From positions 124,001 to 188,000 of the forward strand of contig CAXXPV010000001.1 in NCBI GenBank assembly GCA_963675935.2: DNA of 64,000 bases. The letters run 5' to 3'. A program made the translations under genes and the position numbers. Below are positions 33,803-40,998 of the stretch, in pieces. This DNA comes from G963675935 sp963675935 (GTDB lineage: Bacteria > Planctomycetota > Planctomycetia > Pirellulales > Thermoguttaceae). The notes under the pieces were generated by a model. That model was not told the DNA's origin. It was given only the letters and a program-made list of their open reading frames with translations, and did not search any database. Numbering within the stretch: position 1 is the stretch's first letter; every line of letters begins with the position of its first letter.

Positions 33803-33853
33803 ACCAAAGCCCCAAGCCCCAAGCCCCAAGCCCAAAGACCAAAGACCCAAACC
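33803..33853 (-). repeat. seven-base array on the opposite strand
   Basis: ACCAAAG, CCCCAAG x3, CCCAAAG, ACCAAAG, ACCCAAA. Read on the minus strand these are CTTTGGT/CTTGGGG, close relatives of the YTTRGGT units at 33720-33793. The two arrays are inverted around about ten bases (GGCACGAAGA). Confidence 0.88.
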
Positions 33854-33864
33854 CACAATTTCCG

Positions 33865-34128
33865 TCAATCCGCTTTTTCGAGCAGTTTCTGCAACACGTT
33901 GGCCACGAGCGCGGGGTTATCGCTGGCAACCAAGCCTTTGATTTCGTTCGGGGAGATTTTGAGCTTTTCGAGAACTTCGGCCACCCGATTCCAGACCTTG
34001 ATTCTTGTCTTGCCCTCGGCGAGATAAAGGTCGGTGACCAATTCACCGAGCCGCTGGAGCATGATGTCGTCGCGGTTCTGGTAATAGTTACGGATGATGC
34101 GGTCTTGGTAGTTCGATCGTTTTGCCAT
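33865..34128 (-). CDS. conserved small planctomycete-type hypothetical protein
   Basis: 87 residues beginning MAKRSNYQDRIIRNYYQNRDD. Wholly alpha-helical in appearance: a basic N-terminus, then MLQRLGELVTDLYLAEGKTRIKVWNRVAEVLEKL, and a C-terminal PNEIKGLVASDNPALVANVL. Trp and Tyr residues are well placed for a compact fold. I think close relatives exist throughout Planctomycetes, but none is characterised. It is in the same direction as parA, with the seven-base arrays between them. Confidence 0.75.
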   Translation of the reverse strand: MAKRSNYQDRIIRNYYQNRDDIMLQRLGELVTDLYLAEGKTRIKVWNRVAEVLEKLKISPNEIKGLVASDNPALVANVLQKLLEKAD

Positions 34129-34213
34129 GATCGTGGCATTATGAAGGGGGAAGGCGGAAGGGGGAAGGGGGAGTGGGAATGTTTACTGACTGCCAGGGAA
34201 GCATTGCAATGTC

Positions 34214-34292
34214 GTTTAGCCGGCGAGCTTGCTCGCCGCGTGGGATGTCGGATGTCGCCCCCAAACGCGGCGGGCAAGCCCGCCGGCTAAAC
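34214..34292. repeat. REP palindrome, GTTTAGCCGGCG family, copy 4
   Basis: Same arms as the copy at 22068, with an 8-base internal duplication (GGATGTCGGATGTCG) in the loop. It lies just upstream of murJ. Confidence 0.9.
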
Positions 34293-34329
34293 ATTGTCCC
34301 CCTTCCCCCTTCCCCGCTTCTCCCTTACC

Positions 34330-35958
34330 ATGACACGCATGAGCCGTTCGGCGAGACACCCTCTGATTGCGGGAACTGTTGTCACCAGTCTAGGTACGCT
34401 GGCGTCCCGCCTGCTGGGTTTGCTCCGCGAAGTGGCGACCAGTGCGCTGTTCGGAGTGGCTGGCAAAGGCATTGCCGACGCATTTTTGTTCGCCTTCCGC
34501 ATCCCCAATCTCTTCCGGTCACTCTTTGGCGAAGGGGCGCTCACGGCCAGCTATCTCCCGGTGCTGACCGGCCAACTGGAAAACGATCGGCATGTCGCCC
34601 GGCACTTGTCGAGCGTCGTGGTCGTGCTTTTGGCCACATTGCTGACCGGTGTGATGGCCGTGGGAGAGTTATTGCTCGGGCTGATTTGGCTTATCGGGGG
34701 CGATGCGCCGGCAGTGGAACTGCTGCTGGGACTCTCGGCGGTCATGTTGCCCTACGTCGTATTGATTTGCGTCGCGGCGCAATTGAGCACCATGCTCTAC
34801 GCCGCGGGGCACTTCACGGTGCCTGCGTTAGCGCCGACGATGCTCAACATCGTCTGGCTGATCGCGGCTTGGATCGGATACCGGTGGTTCCCGCAGAATC
34901 AGGCGGCGCAAGCCTATTTGTTGGCCGTGGGAGTGATTCTGTCCGGCGTGTTGCAAGTCGCCATGCATTTGCCCACGCTCCGCCGGCTCGGCTTCCGTTT
35001 CGACTACAACTGGCCCTCCGCCCGCAAGGGCGTCCTGCAAATCGCCCGCAACATGACGCCGACGTTCGTCGGTCTTTCGATTCTGCAAATCAACACGTTT
35101 GTCAACAGTATGATCGCCTGGGGTTTGGCCGCCGTGGCGGGCGGTCCGCAAACGATTTCGTGGCTTGGCGGCGCGGTGCATTATCCAATGCAGCAGGGCG
35201 CGGTAGCCTCGCTCTACTACAGCGACCGGCTCTGCGACTTCACGCTTGGCGTCGTCGGCTTGCCGGTGGCCGTGGCCATCTTTCCGCTGTTGTGCCGCCA
35301 TGCCGCCCGCGGCGACCTTCGGAAACTGGGCGAGGATATGACCTTGGGGCTTCGGCTGGTGTTTTGCTTGAGCATCCCGGCCGGCGTCGGTCTGATGCTC
35401 TTGGCGGAGCCGATCACGCGGCTGCTACTGGAACACGGCAATTTCCAGCCCGAAGACACCGTTCGCGTGGCGTGGCTGATCGACTATTATGCCGCCGGCA
35501 TTTGGGCGAATTGCGCGTGGCCGGTGGTCGTGCGGGGATTCTACGCCCTAAGCGACTATCGCACGCCCGTCCGCGTCGGCGTCTGGGTGGTCGGTTTGAA
35601 TCTCGTGCTCAATTTAACGCTGATATGGCCGATGGCCGAGGCTGGATTGGCGATTTCGACCACCGTGGTGACCGTCCTACAGCTATTCATTCTTATGGTA
35701 ATCTTCTCGCGCCGCCGGACACCGCTCGGTTGGCGTCTGCTGGCGGCCACGAGCGTGCGAGCCATTCTCGCGACCTCGGTCATGGCCGGAGCGGTCCTGT
35801 TCGTCCTTCCTTACATGCCAATCGACGATAGGCTGATGAGCCAGGCGATTCATGTCGGCGTGCCGATTCTTCTTGGCGCGGCGGCGTATTGCGTCGCCTA
35901 CCTGTTGCTGGGGGGACGCGAGTTGGGTATGCTATGGAGTGGCAAAGCGGAAGATTGA
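34330..35958 (+). CDS. murJ: lipid II flippase MurJ
   Basis: 542 residues, with about 14 hydrophobic helices and the MVF/MATE fold. It moves lipid-linked peptidoglycan precursor across the inner membrane. Family motifs are present: SLGTLASRLLGLLREVATSALFG, ADAFLFAFRIPNLFRSLFGEGA then LTASYLPVL, the Arg/Gly-rich gate residues of helix 1, and NTFVNSMIAWGLAAVAGG. The ATG at 34330 is followed by MSRSARHP. A second in-frame ATG three codons on is possible. Planctomycetes do make peptidoglycan, so a functional murJ is expected. Confidence 0.93.
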   Translation: MTRMSRSARHPLIAGTVVTSLGTLASRLLGLLREVATSALFGVAGKGIADAFLFAFRIPNLFRSLFGEGALTASYLPVLTGQLENDRHVARHLSSVVVVLLATLLTGVMAVGELLLGLIWLIGGDAPAVELLLGLSAVMLPYVVLICVAAQLSTMLYAAGHFTVPALAPTMLNIVWLIAAWIGYRWFPQNQAAQAYLLAVGVILSGVLQVAMHLPTLRRLGFRFDYNWPSARKGVLQIARNMTPTFVGLSILQINTFVNSMIAWGLAAVAGGPQTISWLGGAVHYPMQQGAVASLYYSDRLCDFTLGVVGLPVAVAIFPLLCRHAARGDLRKLGEDMTLGLRLVFCLSIPAGVGLMLLAEPITRLLLEHGNFQPEDTVRVAWLIDYYAAGIWANCAWPVVVRGFYALSDYRTPVRVGVWVVGLNLVLNLTLIWPMAEAGLAISTTVVTVLQLFILMVIFSRRRTPLGWRLLAATSVRAILATSVMAGAVLFVLPYMPIDDRLMSQAIHVGVPILLGAAAYCVAYLLLGGRELGMLWSGKAED

Positions 35959-35993
35959 AGATTGCGCAGCCGTTTACGATGACAGATACACAG

Positions 35994-36068
35994 GTCATCC
36001 TGAGCGCAACGAAGGATCTCGGCTGCAACACACTTCCATGCGAGATCCTTCGCTGTGCTCAGGATGAC
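35994..36068. repeat. GTCATCCTGAGCG core palindrome, solo copy
   Basis: GTCATCCTGAGCGCAACGAAGG ... CCTTCGCTGTGCTCAGGATGAC-type arms between murJ and the P-II gene. It is a variant of the GTCATTCTGAGCG core with C for T in both arms, so the arms have changed together. It has no flanking terminal repeats. Confidence 0.82.
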
Positions 36069-36079
36069 AGGCATTTTTC

Positions 36080-36400
36080 ATGAAACAAATCATTGCCGTC
36101 GTCAAGCCGTACCTGGCCGAAAAAGTGCTCGATGCGTTGAAGCTCGCGCCGGTCGAGGCCTGCGGCGTATGCGAGGTGAAGGGCTATGGTCGGCAGAAAA
36201 GCTATCTCGACGAATATCGCGGCAGCGAATACTCGATGGCTTATCTGCCCAAGGTTGAAATTTCGCTTTGGGTCGATGACTCCCGTCTGGATGAGGTGGT
36301 GCGGACGGTTGTCGAGGCGGCTCGAACGGGCCGGATGGGCGACGGAAAGATTTTCGTGCTTCCGGCAATGGGGGAGGAAGTGAAAGGGATTAGAGATTAG
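36080..36400 (+). CDS. P-II family nitrogen regulatory protein
   Basis: 106 residues, slightly shorter than GlnB/GlnK (112). P-II proteins sense 2-oxoglutarate and ATP/ADP and control ammonium uptake and glutamine synthetase. The T-loop is clear (GYGRQKSYLDEYRGSEYSMAYLP, residues 35-57) with Tyr46 and Tyr51, the latter the usual uridylylation site. Next is KVEISLWVDDSRLDEVV, then TGRMGDGKIFVLP (the P-II signature). The C-terminus (AMGEEVKGIRD) is shortened. There is no amtB or glnA in the window, so which partner it controls is open. The ATG follows a palindromic repeat by 11 bases and lacks a clear Shine-Dalgarno. Confidence 0.92.
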   Translation: MKQIIAVVKPYLAEKVLDALKLAPVEACGVCEVKGYGRQKSYLDEYRGSEYSMAYLPKVEISLWVDDSRLDEVVRTVVEAARTGRMGDGKIFVLPAMGEEVKGIRD

Positions 36401-36452
36401 AAAACCGCTTGCGGTTTCACACTGACCTCTGACTCCTGACAAGAAACAACGC

Positions 36453-36481
36453 CAGCCCGGGTGCTGGGCGTCCGGGCTGGA
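36453..36481 (+). terminator. possible terminator between P-II gene and next gene
   Basis: CCAGCCCGG and CCGGGCTGG form a 9-bp stem around an 11-base loop. No T-run follows, so it is a weak terminator candidate between two converging genes. Confidence 0.4.
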
Positions 36482-36514
36482 GCAAACCGGTGATTACCGC
36501 CACCGGGGCCTTGT

Positions 36515-36760
36515 TCAAGCCGAAGGGCGGCGGTAATGTTGGTAAGCTAAAATAACTTCGTAGAGATCCATTGAAATGCTAACCTCGTCGTCGGCGAAGT
36601 CTCGCAGCCATGTCCGTTGCGATTGCACCGCGTCGGCAAGCAAAGGCATGATTTCCATGAGAGGAATAGTTACCGTCTCGCGCTGCTGCGACTCGGCAAC
36701 GCTGACGTTTGCGGATTCTTCCTGAGGACCGTAATAGACGCGCAGATGGCTTGCGTTCAT
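36515..36760 (-). CDS. small hypothetical protein, planctomycete type
   Basis: 81 residues from ATG 36760 (GGAAGGAAG 7-10 bases upstream). N-terminus MNASHLRVYYGPQEES, then a helical middle with IPLMEIMPLLADAVQSQRTWLRDF and a C-terminus DDEVSISMDLYEVILAYQHY. It is acidic and cytosolic in appearance. I believe the RVYYGP opening is shared by other planctomycete proteins of unknown role. It runs divergently from tex, so their promoters share the 128 bases between. Confidence 0.7.
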   Translation of the reverse strand: MNASHLRVYYGPQEESANVSVAESQQRETVTIPLMEIMPLLADAVQSQRTWLRDFADDEVSISMDLYEVILAYQHYRRPSA

Positions 36761-36888
36761 CGGGGGCTTCCTTCCTTGATGGCCCACCCTGTCTGTCAGT
36801 TTGTCACACAATGTATCGGCCTAAGGTATCTTGCGGGTTTGATCTTTTTCGAGGAAAATACGGCTTCTTCCGTTAATATGGATCGTTT

Positions 36889-39800
36889 ATGGAAAGTACG
36901 GTAACGATTGACCTGCGGCAACTGGGACGCGGCCTCGATTTCTCGCTGCGCCAAATCCAAGCCACCGTGGAATTGCTCGACGAGGGCAACACGGTCCCCT
37001 TCATTACCCGCTATCGAAAAGACCAGACGGGGGGGTTGGATGAAGAGCAAATCCGGGAAATCCAGGGACGCTTGGCAAAACTGCGGCTCCTGGCCGACCG
37101 CAAGCAGACCATCCTCCGCTCGATCGAGTCGCAAGGAAAGCTGACCGAGAAGCTCTCGAAGCAGATTCTGGCCGCCACGACGGCCAAGCGGCTGGAAGAT
37201 TTGTATCTGCCGTACAAACCGAAGAAGCAGACCTTGGCCACGCTTGCCCGGTCGCGCGGATTGGAGCCTTTGGCCCGCGAAATCCTCGAAGCCGCGCCGG
37301 CCTGCGCCGATCTGGACGCCAGGGCCGCCGATTTCATCAACACGGATCGCCAAGTGCCCACCGCGGCCGACGCCCTGTTGGGCGCCGGTCACATCCTCGC
37401 CGAACTGATCGGCGAAAACGCCGAGCTGCGTGGCCGCCTCCGCGACGTGGTGCAGCACACCGGCGTTTTGGTGAGCAACTGTTTGGCTCCCGAAGAAAGG
37501 CCGCAGCTCGAACTCCCCGCCAAACTGCGAGTCGATCACGAGCCGAAAGCAGCGCCGGTCGAAGCAGCGCCAGTCGAAACCTCGGCCATCGAGACAACAA
37601 CCCACGAAACCACGCCGGAAACCGTCGCCGACGATGCGACCTCCTTTTCGGCGACGACCGACCATGCGCCGGCGCCCGTGGTGTCGGCCGAAACTGTCGG
37701 CCATTCCGTCGTGTCGGCGGCCCCGTCCGATGTGGAATTGCCAACGTCGCAAGAACCCTCGGCGGAACTCTCCACGGAGCCAATGTCGGTTGGTGGGCAT
37801 CTGAATTTGGTTGTCGTTCAAGAAATCGCCGGCGCCGGCCAACCCGACGCCGCGGCGCCCCGCGCCACCGCCGCGCAGCGAAAACTCGCTCGCCAGCGGG
37901 CGAAGCAGGAGCAGCAGAAGAAACGGGAACTCAAACGCAAGAAGATCGAAGAAGATCGCATCAAGGAGTTCCGCGACTACTTCGACTACCGCGAGGCCCT
38001 CAAAATCATTCCGCCCCATCGCATCCTGGCGATCAATCGCGGCGAGAGGGCAAAAGTGTTGCGAGTGCGGATCGAGTCGGATCAGGCGGCCCTGGCCGCC
38101 GTGTTGGACGAAATGCTCGTGCCCGAGGGACATCCCCACGCCGACTACCTGCGCGGTTGCGCCCGCGATACGCTGAGCCGTTTGATCCTGCCGAGCCTCG
38201 AACGCGAAATCCGCCGCGAACTGACGGACATCGCCGAGACGCACGCCGTCGGCGTGTTCGCCAAAAATCTCCGCAATCTGTTCTTGCAGCCGCCGGTCCA
38301 CAACCATCGCTTGCTGGCGGTCGATCCCGGTTTTCGGAGCGGCTGCAAGCTGGCCGCGCTCGACGAATTCGGCAACCTGCTCGACCACGGCGTGATTTAT
38401 CTGGTGGGCAAGCCCGACCGCTCGGCCGAGGCGAAGCAAATGGTCCTCGACCTGATCGAAAAACATCAACTCACCGTGGCGGTGATCGGCAATGGCACGG
38501 CCTGCCGCCACGCCGAGGATTTCTTCGCCGGCCTGATCGAAAACGAGTTGAAGGACAAGGGCCTCGCCTACGTGATCGTCAACGAGGCGGGCGCCAGCGT
38601 CTATTCGACGAGCCGGATCGGCCGCGAAGAATTTCCCGAGTACGACGCCACCCTGCGCGGCGCGATTTCAATCGGCCGCCGCCTGCAAGACCCGCTGAGC
38701 GAACTGGTCAAGATCGACCCGGCGAGCATCGGCGTCGGATTGTATCAACACGACGTGAAGGCCAAACATCTGCGCACGTCGTTGGATGACGTGGTCGAGT
38801 CGTGCGTGAACTTCGTGGGCGTCGACGTGAACACGGCCAGCCCGGCCTTGTTGCGGTACGTTTCCGGACTGAACCAACTGACCGCCCGGCGGCTTTACGA
38901 ATATCGCCGCGAACATGGTCCGTTCCGCACGCGCGAGCAACTGCATAGCGTGCCAGGGCTGGGCGAGGCGACGTTCGTCCAAGCGGCCGGCTTCTTGAAG
39001 ATCAACGGCGGCGACAACCCGCTCGACGCCACGTGGATTCACCCGGAGAGTTACCCAGCGGCCACCAAAGCCCTGGAACAGTTGCAGGGTTCCGCGTCCG
39101 ATCTGTGCGACAAGGAAACCGCCGCGGCCCTGGCCGAGCGCATCGCCAAGGTCGATCGCGACTCTCTGGCCACGGAGTTGGGCGTCGGCCTGCTGACGCT
39201 CCGCGACATTTTGGCACAGTTGGTCCGGCCGGGCCGCGACCCCCGCGAGGATTTGCCCGCCCCCGTGTTCAAACGCGGAGTCATCAAGCTCGAAGACCTC
39301 ACGCCGGGCATGGAACTGACCGGCACCGTGTTGAACGTGGTCGATTTCGGCTGCTTCGTCGATATCGGAATGCACGACAGCGGACTGGTTCACGTCAGCC
39401 GGCTTGCTGACAAATTCATCCGCGATCCGCACGACGTGGTGGCCGTCGGCGACATCGTAAAAGTTTGGGTCGTGGGAATCGACAAGGACCGTCGCCGGGT
39501 GTCGTTGACGATGGTTCGCCCCGGTTCCGAGCGGTCGAAGCAGCCGGCGCAAGGCGACAAGCCCGCCGGGCAAGAGGGTGCGCCGCCGCGTCGCGACGAT
39601 CGCAACCGGCAACGTCCGCCACGTCCGCAGGGCCAGGGACAAGGGCAAGGGCAAGGGCAAGGGCAACGCCCGCCGCGCGGGTCCGGCGGCGATGGGCGTC
39701 CGCCGCGTCCGCAGGGACGCGGCCGTCCGCAGCATGACCAGCATCGTTCGCCGCCGCCTCGGCCGCAGATGCCGAAACCGAAACCCAAGCCGATCATCCC

Positions 39801-40023
39801 AATCACCGAGGCGATGAAGGCCGGCAAGGAGCCGTTGCGCACGTTCGGCGACCTAATGCAATTCTATCAGACCAAGACCGAACCGCCTGTTGCCGTTCCG
39901 CCGCCTGCCGCGAAGCCTGCTCCGGCGGTTATCGAGTCGTCACCGACGGTCGAGAGTGTTTCACTGCCGAATCCGTCGAAACAAGAAACGCCGCCGGCAG
40001 CCGGCGAATCGTCCGCCGAATAG
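36889..40023 (+). CDS. tex: Tex-family RNA-binding protein, greatly enlarged
   Basis: 1044 residues against about 770 in typical Tex. The N-terminal helical region (1-200) includes TVPFITRYRKDQTGGLDEEQI. Residues about 200-345 are an insertion: acidic, Ala/Thr/Val/Glu-rich and then a basic helix (RKLARQRAKQEQQKK). The family core resumes with a YqgF-like nuclease fold (from about 474, LLAVDPGFRSGCKLAALDE), tandem helix-hairpin-helix (about 646-715, VNTASPALLRYVSGL), and an S1 RNA-binding domain (806-875, GTVLNVVDFGCFVDIG then MHDSGLVHVS). A disordered Arg/Gly/Gln/Pro tail with GQGQGQ repeats follows. Tex is linked to transcription and to stability of toxin mRNA in other bacteria. Here the extra regions probably add RNA or partner binding. 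The start at ATG 36889 is the first of the family. Confidence 0.9.
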   Translation: MESTVTIDLRQLGRGLDFSLRQIQATVELLDEGNTVPFITRYRKDQTGGLDEEQIREIQGRLAKLRLLADRKQTILRSIESQGKLTEKLSKQILAATTAKRLEDLYLPYKPKKQTLATLARSRGLEPLAREILEAAPACADLDARAADFINTDRQVPTAADALLGAGHILAELIGENAELRGRLRDVVQHTGVLVSNCLAPEERPQLELPAKLRVDHEPKAAPVEAAPVETSAIETTTHETTPETVADDATSFSATTDHAPAPVVSAETVGHSVVSAAPSDVELPTSQEPSAELSTEPMSVGGHLNLVVVQEIAGAGQPDAAAPRATAAQRKLARQRAKQEQQKKRELKRKKIEEDRIKEFRDYFDYREALKIIPPHRILAINRGERAKVLRVRIESDQAALAAVLDEMLVPEGHPHADYLRGCARDTLSRLILPSLEREIRRELTDIAETHAVGVFAKNLRNLFLQPPVHNHRLLAVDPGFRSGCKLAALDEFGNLLDHGVIYLVGKPDRSAEAKQMVLDLIEKHQLTVAVIGNGTACRHAEDFFAGLIENELKDKGLAYVIVNEAGASVYSTSRIGREEFPEYDATLRGAISIGRRLQDPLSELVKIDPASIGVGLYQHDVKAKHLRTSLDDVVESCVNFVGVDVNTASPALLRYVSGLNQLTARRLYEYRREHGPFRTREQLHSVPGLGEATFVQAAGFLKINGGDNPLDATWIHPESYPAATKALEQLQGSASDLCDKETAAALAERIAKVDRDSLATELGVGLLTLRDILAQLVRPGRDPREDLPAPVFKRGVIKLEDLTPGMELTGTVLNVVDFGCFVDIGMHDSGLVHVSRLADKFIRDPHDVVAVGDIVKVWVVGIDKDRRRVSLTMVRPGSERSKQPAQGDKPAGQEGAPPRRDDRNRQRPPRPQGQGQGQGQGQGQRPPRGSGGDGRPPRPQGRGRPQHDQHRSPPPRPQMPKPKPKPIIPITEAMKAGKEPLRTFGDLMQFYQTKTEPPVAVPPPAAKPAPAVIESSPTVESVSLPNPSKQETPPAAGESSAE

Positions 40024-40029
40024 CGACAT

Positions 40030-40998
40030 TTAGGCGTAAATCGCCGCCATCCGTTTCGCTCGATCGGCCACCAGACGCCGCAGCGCGGCTGGCTCGAGCG
40101 CCTCGGCCTGATCGCCGTAGCCGAGGATCCACCACGATATCTCGTTGATCCCCGAAACCGTCGCCCGGAAATCGAGCGTGCCGTCGTCGTTGAAAACCAG
40201 CCGCTGGGTCTTGTGCCAATGGACCTCGGCCACGTTTTTGGCCACCAACTTGCTGAATCGAACCCGCACCTCGCAGTCGCGCCCCTTCTCGGGAATCATG
40301 TGCCAGGCATTGCGCAAGTACCGATCGAGCGAGAAACCGCGGGGAATCTTGAAGCGGTCGTCCAGCGTCTCAATTTGGATGATGCGGCCGAGGTGAAAGG
40401 TGCGCTTCGCCCGATGCACCGACGAGCGGCCCACGACATACCAACTCCGCCGGCTGAAAAACAGCCGATACGGACTCAACCGCGTGACCAGTTCCTTCCC
40501 TTCCTGAAGACTCGCGTAGCGGATCCTCACGTTGCGGCGGCTCGAAATCGCGTCGAGCAGTTGTTCATAGATCGGCCGGCAGCCTTCCAGCGGATTCAGC
40601 GGCGGCGGCTGGATGTGAACCGTCGAAGCCATGTCGCGCAACTGGTCGCGGAGTCTGGCGGGCAAGCTGCTTTCGAGCTTCACCGCGGCGCTGCGGGCCG
40701 GCCCGAGAAACGGCAGCCCGCCGCCGTTGCCCAACTCGTGGCACAACACGACCATCGCGAGCGCCTCTTCCGGCGTGAAGTTCGTCGGCGGCAACAGGCA
40801 CGCCCCCGGAATCCGATAATGCTGCTGTTCTTCGTCGTAGCTCAGCGGAATGCCCGACAGGCGAAGCATGTCGAGATCGCGGAAGATGGTGCGCCGGCTG
40901 ACGCCGCACTCGACGGCCAGGGCGTCAGCGTTGTACCCCTTTCCAACCTGAAGCAGACCAATCAATTGCAGCAGACGATGGATTTTCGCCAGATTCAT
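40030..40998 (-). CDS. WYL-domain transcriptional regulator (YafY type)
   Basis: 322 residues from ATG 40998. An N-terminal HTH_11 winged helix (HRLLQLIGLLQVGKGYNADALAVECGVSRRTIFRDLDML, about 8-45) is followed by a linker, and from about 130 a WYL domain (RRNVRIRYASLQEGKELVTRLSPY then RLFFSRRSWYVVG), in which the name-giving residues read W-Y-V. The C-terminal WCX extension contains WILGYGDQAEALEP. WYL regulators sense nucleic acids or nucleotides and often act as repressors in defence or DNA-damage settings. No such genes are adjacent. Its start overlaps the last 74 bases of the tolC-like gene, so they are probably co-transcribed. Confidence 0.88.
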   Translation of the reverse strand: MNLAKIHRLLQLIGLLQVGKGYNADALAVECGVSRRTIFRDLDMLRLSGIPLSYDEEQQHYRIPGACLLPPTNFTPEEALAMVVLCHELGNGGGLPFLGPARSAAVKLESSLPARLRDQLRDMASTVHIQPPPLNPLEGCRPIYEQLLDAISSRRNVRIRYASLQEGKELVTRLSPYRLFFSRRSWYVVGRSSVHRAKRTFHLGRIIQIETLDDRFKIPRGFSLDRYLRNAWHMIPEKGRDCEVRVRFSKLVAKNVAEVHWHKTQRLVFNDDGTLDFRATVSGINEISWWILGYGDQAEALEPAALRRLVADRAKRMAAIYA

